A DNA stretch of 5,511 bases, taken from NCBI GenBank assembly GCA_018647025.1, contig JABGTQ010000113.1:1-5511 (forward strand), written 5' to 3'. A program made the translations under genes and the position numbers. Below are positions 1 to 5,511 of the stretch, one piece after another; the first letter of the stretch is position 1, and the number at the start of each line of letters is the position of its first letter. This DNA is from Nitrospina sp. (GTDB taxonomy: Bacteria > Nitrospinota > Nitrospinia > Nitrospinales > VA-1). The notes beneath the pieces are model-generated. The model saw only the letters and a list, made by a program, of their open reading frames with translations, searched no databases and was not told where the DNA came from.

Positions 1-743
1 CTTCCTTGTCTTTGTTCAATTACTTGTACATATTGGTTGGCCTGCATTAAGGAAGTAAAAGTACCAGTATCTAACCAAGCTGTACCTCTACCCAATACTC
101 TTACATCTAATTTACCTTGATTTAAATACTCTTTATTTACATCTGTAATTTCGTATTCTCCCCTTTCAGATAGCTGTATAGTTTTAGCAATTTCTATTAC
201 TGAATTATCATAATAATACAAACCTGGAACAACATAATTAGATTTTGGATTTTTAGGTTTTTCTTCTAAAGAAAGAGCCTTGAAATTTTCATCAAAATCC
301 ACAACGCCGTAACGCTCTGGGTCCCGCACCTTAAAACCGAAGACCGATGCGCCAGCTGTGATATCTGCTGCGTTCCGCAACTTGTTTGTCAGGCCGTGGC
401 CGTAAAAAACATTATCACCAAGAACAAGAGCGCAGGTGTCTTGGCCGATAAAGCTTTTTCCGATGATGAACGCCTGTGCCAAACCATCAGGGCTGGGTTG
501 CTGCGCGAATTGGATGTTGATGCCCCATCGACTGCCGTCGCCAAGTAGGTGTTCAAAGCCCGCTGCATCTTGGGGCGTGGTGATGACAAGTATGTCTTGG
601 ATACCAGCTAGCATGAGGGTGCTGAGTGGGTAATAGATCATCGGTTTGTCGTAAAGAGGCATCAGTTGTTTGCTGATTACATGAGTTAACGGATATAGTC
701 GCGTCCCTGATCCTCCCGCAAGAATAATTCCTTTTTTAATCAT
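1..743 (-). CDS. rmlA (rfbA): Glucose-1-phosphate thymidylyltransferase (dTDP-glucose pyrophosphorylase), 3' end off window
   Basis: Converts glucose-1-phosphate and dTTP to dTDP-glucose and pyrophosphate in the cytoplasm, the first step of the dTDP-L-rhamnose pathway. I translated 247 residues from the ATG at 743-741; the family is usually about 290 residues, so some 40-45 C-terminal residues lie beyond the left edge. Visible motifs are the nucleotide-binding loop GGSGTRL (residues 10-16) with K25, LGDN (108-111) containing metal ligand D110, [10 protein letters not shown] (141-150), EEKP (160-163), VPGLYYYD (172-179), GEYEITDVN and [11 protein letters not shown], whose D225 is the second expected metal ligand. 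The start follows the rmlB stop by 14 bases, with only a weak purine-rich ribosome site (GAAAGATAAAG). The gene is compositionally split: codons 1 to about 148 are GC-rich and the rest AT-rich, although the protein reads through intact. Family assignment is near certain. Confidence 0.97.
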   Translation of the reverse strand, partial: MIKKGIILAGGSGTRLYPLTHVISKQLMPLYDKPMIYYPLSTLMLAGIQDILVITTPQDAAGFEHLLGDGSRWGINIQFAQQPSPDGLAQAFIIGKSFIGQDTCALVLGDNVFYGHGLTNKLRNAADITAGASVFGFKVRDPERYGVVDFDENFKALSLEEKPKNPKSNYVVPGLYYYDNSVIEIAKTIQLSERGEYEITDVNKEYLNQGKLDVRVLGRGTAWLDTGTFTSLMQANQYVQVIEQRQG

Positions 744-757
744 CTTTATCTTTCAAA

Positions 758-1828
758 CTATGTTTTATTAAGACCTAGTCTTTGTCCTTTATAAGCGCCT
801 GACATTACTCGTTCAATCCATTGGGGATTATCAATATACCACTGGACAGTTTTTCTTAGACCTGTATCAAGTGTTTCCTTAGGTTTCCAGTCCATATCTC
901 TTTTAATTTTGCCAGCGTCGATAGCGTAGCGCCTATCGTGACCTGGTCGGTCCTTTACAAAATTTATTAAGGACTTGTGAGGATTATGAGGCGAATCAGG
1001 AATTAGCTCATCTAAAATTTCACACAAGATATTCACTAAATCGAGGTTTGTTTTTTCATTGTCCCCACCGATATTGTAAACCTCACCTACCCGTCCATTT
1101 TTTAAAGTTTGTTCTAGTGCGATACAGTGATCCTCTACGTAGAGCCAATCTCTAACATGGAGACCATCCCCATAAACAGGAAGTGGTTGACCCGCTGTCG
1201 CTTTTTGAATCATCAAAGGAATTAATTTCTCTGGAAACTGATGAGGTCCATAATTATTTGAACAGTTTGTTGTAATTGTTGGGAGCCCAAATGTTTTAAA
1301 AAAAGAACGTATTAAATGGTCTGAAGAGGCTTTTGATGCCGCATAAGGGGAGTTTGGTGCGTAAGGTGTTTTTTCGGTAAAAGAACCACTGTCACCAAGC
1401 GATCCATATACTTCATCAGTAGACACATGAAGAAACCGAAAGTTTTTATATCTGTTATTTTCATCTTCTTTAATAGAGTCCCAGTAATCTCGTGATGCTT
1501 GTAAAAGCCTGAATGTGCCAACGATGTTTGTTTGAATGAAATCCTCGGGGGATTCGATTGAGCGGTCGACATGAGACTCGGCCGCGAAGTTAACAATAGA
1601 ATCGACTTTATTTTCTATCAAGGTTTTTTTGACTAACTCCTGATTGCAGATGTCACCTTCTACAAAGAAATAGTTAGGGTTATTTTTAACAGGACTTAAT
1701 GTATCAAGGTTTCCGGCATATGTTAATTTGTCGTAGTTAATAATGCGGGAGTTTCCATCTTGAATTTTTCTTATCAGGAAATTGCTCCCAATAAAACCGG
1801 CGCCTCCCGTAATAAATAATGTTTCCAT
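758..1828 (-). CDS. rmlB (rfbB): dTDP-glucose 4,6-dehydratase
   Basis: Catalyses NAD-dependent conversion of dTDP-glucose to dTDP-4-keto-6-deoxyglucose, the second step toward dTDP-L-rhamnose and a branch point to other deoxysugars. The 356-residue protein has normal full family length. It is an extended short-chain dehydrogenase: the Rossmann glycine motif GGAGFIG is at residues 8-14, GNLDTL at 39-44, and FAAESHVDRSI at 81-91. The catalytic STDEVYG is at 136-142 (T137, D138, E139), and YAASK at 162-166 supplies Tyr162 and Lys166. The substrate-binding segments are SNNYGPHQFPEKL (190-202), RDWLYVEDH (226-234) and DRPGHDRRYAID (293-304). All expected catalytic residues are present. The start at 1828 is fixed by the glycine loop, although no clear Shine-Dalgarno is visible upstream. 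It is the first gene of an operon with rmlA; rmlC and rmlD are not in this window and may lie to the left. Confidence 0.98.
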   Translation of the reverse strand: METLFITGGAGFIGSNFLIRKIQDGNSRIINYDKLTYAGNLDTLSPVKNNPNYFFVEGDICNQELVKKTLIENKVDSIVNFAAESHVDRSIESPEDFIQTNIVGTFRLLQASRDYWDSIKEDENNRYKNFRFLHVSTDEVYGSLGDSGSFTEKTPYAPNSPYAASKASSDHLIRSFFKTFGLPTITTNCSNNYGPHQFPEKLIPLMIQKATAGQPLPVYGDGLHVRDWLYVEDHCIALEQTLKNGRVGEVYNIGGDNEKTNLDLVNILCEILDELIPDSPHNPHKSLINFVKDRPGHDRRYAIDAGKIKRDMDWKPKETLDTGLRKTVQWYIDNPQWIERVMSGAYKGQRLGLNKT

Positions 1829-1877
1829 AATTCTGTTAAAAATTTAAAATTCTATTCTAATTAATAAAATATTTCCG

Positions 1878-1906
1878 AGTATAGGTGTTTGCCTAGAGGA
1901 TTGCAA
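1878..1906 (-). promoter_or_regulatory. Probable sigma-70-type promoter for rmlB-rmlA
   Basis: Reading the minus strand, a -35-like TTGCAA (1906-1901, 4 of 6 consensus matches) is separated by exactly 17 bases from a -10-like TATACT (1883-1878, 5 of 6). Transcription would begin near 1871, leaving a short AT-rich leader of about 43 bases before the rmlB ATG. The position and orientation suit the divergent gene arrangement. This is a sequence match only. Confidence 0.6.
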
Positions 1907-1972
1907 TACGTGGAATAAGGGATACATTTCCTAAAGAAATTTTTAGTTTATTCTCATAAAAAAATTTTATAT

Positions 1973-2001
1973 TTGGCTATCGTGTATAGTATTTCTAAAT
2001 A
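1973..2001 (+). promoter_or_regulatory. Weak candidate promoter region for the glycosyltransferase gene
   Basis: Two overlapping possibilities lie just upstream of the ATG at 2022. One is TTGGCT (1973-1978), a 17-base spacer, then TAAATA (1996-2001), a poor -10. The other is a good -10 hexamer TATAGT (1985-1990) with only an AT tract and no recognisable -35. Neither is strong, and I cannot choose between them. The ribosome site is also weak (GGTAAG at 2012-2017, then AAG directly before C-ATG). Confidence 0.3.
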
Positions 2002-2021
2002 ACTCTATAACGGTAAGAAGC

Positions 2022-3005
2022 ATGAATAATTCGACTAGGACAATAGTTGTTGTTGTTAATTTTAATGGAAAGAAATTTTTAGATAAATGCCTTGAATCGT
2101 TACAGCATCAAGTATTTTCTAATTTTAAAACAGTTGTTGTCGATAATTTTAGTCACGACGGATCAGTTGATCAAATCGAAAAACGCTTTTCTGGTGTTGA
2201 GGTTTTACGGTTGAAGGAGAATATAGGTTTTGCTGCTGCCAATAACTACGCTATAAAACAGGCAGAAGGTTTTCAGTGGGTAGCGTTGTTAAACCCAGAT
2301 GCCATTGCTGAACCAGATTGGTTGTCAGAACTACATATCGCTGCAGAGAAAAACTTGAAGTACAGTTTTTTTGGGAGTCATTTAAAGAAACAAGGCTCTT
2401 CAGGGACATTAGATGGTACAGGTGATGTCTATCATTTATGTGGTTTAGCTTGGAGGCGTGACCACGGAGTACCTGAAAAAAAAATCTGTCGGTTAGCCGG
2501 AGAAATCTTTTCGCCGTGTGCTGCAGCTGCTATGTATCGAAGAGATATTATTTTAGATGTGGGAGGCTTTGATGAAAGATTCTTCTGCTACTTTGAAGAT
2601 GTTGATTTGGCATTTCGATTGCGTTTGTTAGGGCATCGTTGTTTATACGTTCCAGACTCAAAGGTTGATCATTTTGGTTCTGCTATAGCTGGACGGCAAA
2701 GTGATTTTGTTGTTTATCATGGGCATCGTAATATGGTTTGGGCGTATGTAAAAAATATGCCTTCAAGCTTACTTTGGCTTGGGTTGCCACAGCATATAAT
2801 TGTAAACTTGGCAGCTTTAATTTGGTTTTCCCTGACTGGGCAAGCGGGAACCATATTTAAGGCCAAAAGAGATGCATTGTTAGGTTTGAGAAAAACTATA
2901 GTGCAAAGAAAGTTAATTCAAAAAAACTCAAGGGTTTCCTCAGAAAAAATAAAAAAAATTATAGCTACAGGTTGGCTCCTCCCATACCTTAAAAATAGAG
3001 TGTAA
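2022..3005 (+). CDS. Family 2 glycosyltransferase, WbbL/rhamnosyltransferase-like
   Basis: Predicted to add a sugar from a nucleotide donor to a lipid-linked glycan at the inner face of the cytoplasmic membrane during polysaccharide assembly. The 327-residue protein has a GT-A fold. The N-terminal strand VVVVNFNG is at residues 9-16 and VVDNFSHDGS at 39-48 (the family more often has VDNAS). ENIGFAAANN at 66-75 and LLNPDA at 89-94 follow, the latter holding the DXD-equivalent. GGFDERFFCYFEDVDLAFR (181-199) carries the ED pair of the catalytic base, and YHGHRNMVWAYVKN is at 232-245. A hydrophobic stretch at about 248-270 probably lies in or on the membrane. The C-terminus (GWLLPYLKNRV) matches how I recall relatives ending, so the gene seems complete. 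It is divergent from rmlBA, whose pathway can supply dTDP-rhamnose, making rhamnosyltransfer a reasonable inference. Donor and acceptor are not provable from sequence. Confidence 0.92.
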   Translation: MNNSTRTIVVVVNFNGKKFLDKCLESLQHQVFSNFKTVVVDNFSHDGSVDQIEKRFSGVEVLRLKENIGFAAANNYAIKQAEGFQWVALLNPDAIAEPDWLSELHIAAEKNLKYSFFGSHLKKQGSSGTLDGTGDVYHLCGLAWRRDHGVPEKKICRLAGEIFSPCAAAAMYRRDIILDVGGFDERFFCYFEDVDLAFRLRLLGHRCLYVPDSKVDHFGSAIAGRQSDFVVYHGHRNMVWAYVKNMPSSLLWLGLPQHIIVNLAALIWFSLTGQAGTIFKAKRDALLGLRKTIVQRKLIQKNSRVSSEKIKKIIATGWLLPYLKNRV

Positions 3006-3425
3006 AATAAATCGAACTTAACTGATTTAGTAGAATATTATGAGTTAGCTAAACTTATCCATGGCTTTGTTTCAGCCAAAAATATAAAAAAACAAGAACC
3101 GATTAGTTCTTAGGTTTGATTCTCTAAGTATTTATTACGTAAGCAAAAATAAAAAGCAGTTAAGAGTAAAAGTTTACTGGAAATCTGACTTGGCTCCATC
3201 TTCTTATGAGTGGTCTTTTTATCCGACATTATGGCGTGATGGAGATGTTTATGAATTGGGGTTAGATGAAAATCCGAGTCGTGTTATTGAGTTTGTCGGG
3301 TTAACTTATTCTACTTCCGGCGAAAAAAGTGTGGAGCTATTTCGGAATATTGTGTTGAACTGAATACGGGTTATAATTTTTTTGTTTTGGGTAATATTAG
3401 GTTTTCTGTGGAAGAAATTTATTGA
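3006..3425 (+). pseudogene. Decayed coding sequence of unrecognised family, two apparent frameshifts
   Basis: No intact gene fills this stretch of more than 400 bases, but the plus strand reads like protein when frames are joined. Segment A starts right after the glycosyltransferase stop, in the same frame, and runs to a TAG at 3111-3113; it includes LVEYYELAKLIHGFVSAKNI. Segment B, one frame over, is open from 3088 to the TGA at 3361-3363, about 91 codons, and includes KVYWKSDLAPSSYEWSFYP and LWRDGDVYELGLDENPSRV. It has no ATG or GTG start. Segment C returns to the first frame and ends at TGA 3423-3425, with TGYNFFVLGNIRFSVEEIY. Removing one A from the A7 run at 3086-3092 joins A to B, and adding one base between about 3340 and 3363 joins B to C. 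Segment B is the strongest evidence; membership of segment A is less certain. The predicted peptide looks beta-strand rich with many aromatic residues. I do not recognise the family. It is probably the 3' remnant of a cluster gene whose 5' part is gone. Confidence 0.55.
3086..3111 (-). terminator. Weak candidate intrinsic terminator for minus-strand transcription
   Basis: On the minus strand a perfect 6-bp stem AAGAAC/GTTCTT (3111-3106 with 3099-3094) and a 6-base loop is followed by G and then seven T (3092-3086). The architecture is that of a rho-independent terminator, but the stem has only two G-C pairs and lies about 340 bases past the stop of the gene ending at 3450. It may be fortuitous within the decayed coding sequence. 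Confidence 0.3.
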
Positions 3426-3449
3426 ATAATGAATTCAAGTGTATGGACA

Positions 3450-5511
3450 TCAAGGTAAAAAACTTAAGGCACTTTTAATACGATTTGCACTCGCATCGCT
3501 AGTTGTAAGTTCTAAGGCTCTTTTAAGATGCCATCGGGACTTAACTAGATCGCCGTTAGTTTGTATAAGCAAATTCCCTAGGTTGTAGTGAGCATCTATT
3601 AAGTTTGGTGTGATGGCTATAGCTTGATTAAGTTCTTTTAACGCCCGCTTAAAATATTTTTTTTTGATAAAAATTAAAGCTTTGTTGTTGTGAGCTTCTC
3701 CTTTTAGTCTTGGTTCATTTCCTACCTGGTCATATTCATGGAGAGCTTGATCCAACCTTCCTGTGGCTGAGTAAATCTTTGCTTGGATAAAATGCCCAGA
3801 CCCAGAACTTGGGGCACGATTAAGATAATTATTGATAGAACTTTCGGCTTCGTCGTAGAGTCCTAGTTTTAATAGCAAGCGTGCTTTATTGATATACAAT
3901 TCCGCTGGTATTAGATAACCCCATCGGTAGTTTTTGTATAAATCTTCTGCTTTATCATATGATTTTTTGGCTTTTAAGTTGAGTCCTTGTAAAGCTAGAA
4001 GAGATCCTAAGTTAAAATGATTTGTGGGTAGAGAAGGCTTTATATTTATTCCAGATTTAAATTGCTTTTCAGCATTCAGATAATCCTCCATTTGAAGATA
4101 AATAGAACCAAGATTACTGTGAGCGTAGGATAAATAGTGTGGAGATGCTTCAGATTTTATAAGCGCTTGTAGTGTTGTAAATGCTTTCGCATAGTTCTTT
4201 TCAGCCATATAAAAATGACTTAGATTGTGGAGAGCTCGAAGTTTTCCAGGTGATTTTTTGAGGGTATCTTCCCAAAGAATAGTATTCGATCGATAAATTA
4301 AGTTTCTTTCATGTAAAAGAATAACCTGAAGAAAGAAAAACATAACTATACAGTAAGTACCAATTTTTTTAACCATCAACGAGTTTCGATTTGCTAGTAT
4401 GATTCGATATATTGCGAAGGCAATCAAAAATATAATTCCAAAAGAAGGTAGGTAGAGATTGCGCTCGCTTAAGAGATCAGAGCGCGGAAGAATACTATTG
4501 GTCGGAGCTAAGGTTATTAAAAACCAGAACGTGCAAAAAGAAAGCATCGAACGTGTTTTAGGGAAATATAATGCAAGTATTAAAATAATTCCTAATGCAA
4601 ACAAAAATGCTGGAATGAAGAATGTATTGGTAGTAAAAAAAGTATTAGGAAAATTGTAGTCAAAAGTTAATCCAATTGGAAATAGAATGAGACGGACTCC
4701 GTATTCAATGACATGAATTTGTTTTAAACCATATTCAATATTTATACTTTGCCACCAATGAATAATCATGCTTTGCAGGGAAAGAACTTCTAATATTGCA
4801 AAAATGCCGCATGAAAATAATGGTAAATAAAAAAACAACAATCGTTTTTTAAGAGGTAGCCAACAGTCTTTCCTCATAAAACAGACATCATACAAAAGAA
4901 GAGCGATTGGGAAAGTCAAGGCAGTCTCTTTGCTTAAAATAGAAGCTAAAAAACAAGTTAGAGATAAAAGGTAAAACAAAAATCTTGATAATGGTTTTCG
5001 TTCACGGAAACTTCCAAGAATAAAAGACAGGAATGCAGAGAGATAGAAAAAACTACTCATGCCGACCGCCCTTGCTGAAATATAATTTACAGTTTCTGAG
5101 TGAACCGGATTAAGTGAAAAAAATAGGGCAGTTATACTTGCAATTGAAAGAGCATCTTTTCTATTTAAGGACAGCCCCTTTTCTATAGTGATGAAAGCAA
5201 TAAAGAAAATAACGATTGAAGTAAAAAAATGAAGGGTAGTGTTGACTAAGTGGTAGCCGAATGGATGTAATTCTCCAAGCGCGTAGTTCAAGACAAGGCT
5301 TGAGTAAAATAAGTGTCGATATCGAAAGGGGTAAATTGTCGTAAAACCTACTTCCGTTTTCCCTGTTATAAATGATGATCCAAACTGTTGTGCTGTTTCA
5401 TGTTTAATGACAACTTCGTCGTCGTAGTTAAAAGGCGCGTGAAGTGTACTTGAATAGAGAAGTGAAATAATTAAGAGTAATAGGGCAAGAAAAACTGTTT
5501 TACTATTATTC
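3450..5511 (-). CDS. Polytopic GT-C/TMTC-like membrane protein with C-terminal TPR domain, 5' end off window
   Basis: Likely a membrane glycosyltransferase or glycan-processing protein; function is inferred from resemblance to GT-C (PMT/TMTC) proteins. The frame is open from the right edge to the TGA at 3452-3450, giving 686 visible residues (numbered here from the codon at 5510). Residues 5-22 form a hydrophobic segment, followed by an outer loop with FNYDDEVVI (27-35), the position of the acidic metal-binding motif in GT-C enzymes. FRYRHLFYSS (62-71) and NYALGELHPFGYHLVN (75-90) follow, then NPVHSETVNYISAR (134-147), the counterpart of the HPVHTEAVAWISGR-type motif I recall from this family. 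About ten further membrane segments extend to about residue 400, with SERNLYLPSFG at 348-358. From about 424 to 680 I count roughly seven TPR helix pairs (for example HSNLGSIYLQMEDYLNAEKQF and AHYNLGNLL), presumably periplasmic. A TTG at 5291-5289 is not the start, because conserved sequence continues upstream. The true start is probably only a few codons beyond the edge. The gene converges on the glycosyltransferase. Confidence 0.88.
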   Translation of the reverse strand, partial: NNSKTVFLALLLLIISLLYSSTLHAPFNYDDEVVIKHETAQQFGSSFITGKTEVGFTTIYPFRYRHLFYSSLVLNYALGELHPFGYHLVNTTLHFFTSIVIFFIAFITIEKGLSLNRKDALSIASITALFFSLNPVHSETVNYISARAVGMSSFFYLSAFLSFILGSFRERKPLSRFLFYLLSLTCFLASILSKETALTFPIALLLYDVCFMRKDCWLPLKKRLLFFYLPLFSCGIFAILEVLSLQSMIIHWWQSINIEYGLKQIHVIEYGVRLILFPIGLTFDYNFPNTFFTTNTFFIPAFLFALGIILILALYFPKTRSMLSFCTFWFLITLAPTNSILPRSDLLSERNLYLPSFGIIFLIAFAIYRIILANRNSLMVKKIGTYCIVMFFFLQVILLHERNLIYRSNTILWEDTLKKSPGKLRALHNLSHFYMAEKNYAKAFTTLQALIKSEASPHYLSYAHSNLGSIYLQMEDYLNAEKQFKSGINIKPSLPTNHFNLGSLLALQGLNLKAKKSYDKAEDLYKNYRWGYLIPAELYINKARLLLKLGLYDEAESSINNYLNRAPSSGSGHFIQAKIYSATGRLDQALHEYDQVGNEPRLKGEAHNNKALIFIKKKYFKRALKELNQAIAITPNLIDAHYNLGNLLIQTNGDLVKSRWHLKRALELTTSDASANRIKSALSFLP

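Noticed and set aside
389..633. Open frames on both strands (389-589 minus, 436-633 plus) inside rmlA
   Set aside because: They overlap conserved rmlA codons in other frames and sit in its GC-rich segment, where chance open frames are longer. Their translations have no recognisable domain.
1312..1596. 94-codon minus-strand open frame within rmlB
   Set aside because: It is an out-of-frame shadow of the conserved rmlB catalytic region, and its translation is low-complexity-like.
1931..1946. Short inverted repeat CTAAA/TTTAG in the divergent intergenic region
   Set aside because: Five-base A/T-rich arms are expected by chance in sequence of this composition; no second copy supports an operator.
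3061..3087. ATG at 3061 in frame with the 91-codon open segment of the decayed gene
   Set aside because: A TAA at 3085-3087 follows after eight codons and no ribosome site precedes it, so it cannot start the downstream frame.
3422..3438. Inverted repeat TTGAAT/ATTCAA just past the stop of the minus-strand membrane protein gene
   Set aside because: The 6-bp stem has one G-C pair and no T-run follows on the minus strand, so I do not call it a terminator.
4459..4659. 66-codon plus-strand open frame opposite the TPR membrane protein
   Set aside because: It is antisense to a well-supported membrane-domain coding region and its translation is basic with no recognisable motif.
1..5511. CRISPR array, tRNA/rRNA, insertion sequence or attachment-site repeats
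   Set aside because: I saw no regularly spaced direct repeats, no cloverleaf-like or rRNA sequence, no transposase coding and no terminal inverted repeats with target duplications.

Overview
The window is part of a bacterial surface-polysaccharide (O-antigen or capsule type) locus. It holds two dTDP-sugar nucleotide genes, a family 2 glycosyltransferase, a large membrane protein with tetratricopeptide repeats, and one decayed gene. Base composition is AT-rich, roughly 35-40% GC over most of the window, as is common in such loci. The gene types point to a Gram-negative bacterium, possibly a gammaproteobacterium, but nothing in the window fixes the species.

Layout: positions 1-743 (minus strand) are most of rmlA (rfbA), cut by the left edge. 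Positions 758-1828 (minus) are a complete rmlB (rfbB), 14 bases upstream of rmlA in the same operon. Positions 1829-2021 are a divergent intergenic region with a good sigma-70-like promoter facing rmlB and a weaker candidate facing right. Positions 2022-3005 (plus) encode a WbbL-like family 2 glycosyltransferase. Positions 3006-3449 carry no intact gene, but the plus strand there reads as a decayed coding sequence in shifted frames. Positions 3450 to the right edge (minus) encode a polytopic GT-C/TMTC-like protein with about seven C-terminal TPRs. Its reading frame continues to the edge, well beyond a TTG codon at 5291 that could be mistaken for its start.

How the genes fit together: RmlA makes dTDP-glucose and RmlB dehydrates it to dTDP-4-keto-6-deoxyglucose, the precursor of dTDP-L-rhamnose and related deoxysugars. 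The glycosyltransferase is of a type that often uses dTDP-rhamnose, so it is a plausible consumer. The TPR membrane protein may use a lipid-linked sugar donor at the periplasmic face; this is inference from family resemblance.

The most notable observations are: (1) rmlA is a mosaic, with an abrupt change of GC content and codon use near position 300; (2) the 3006-3425 stretch looks like a recent two-frameshift pseudogene of an unrecognised protein; (3) a TMTC-like membrane/TPR protein sits in a polysaccharide locus. I did not find a convincing wholly new system.
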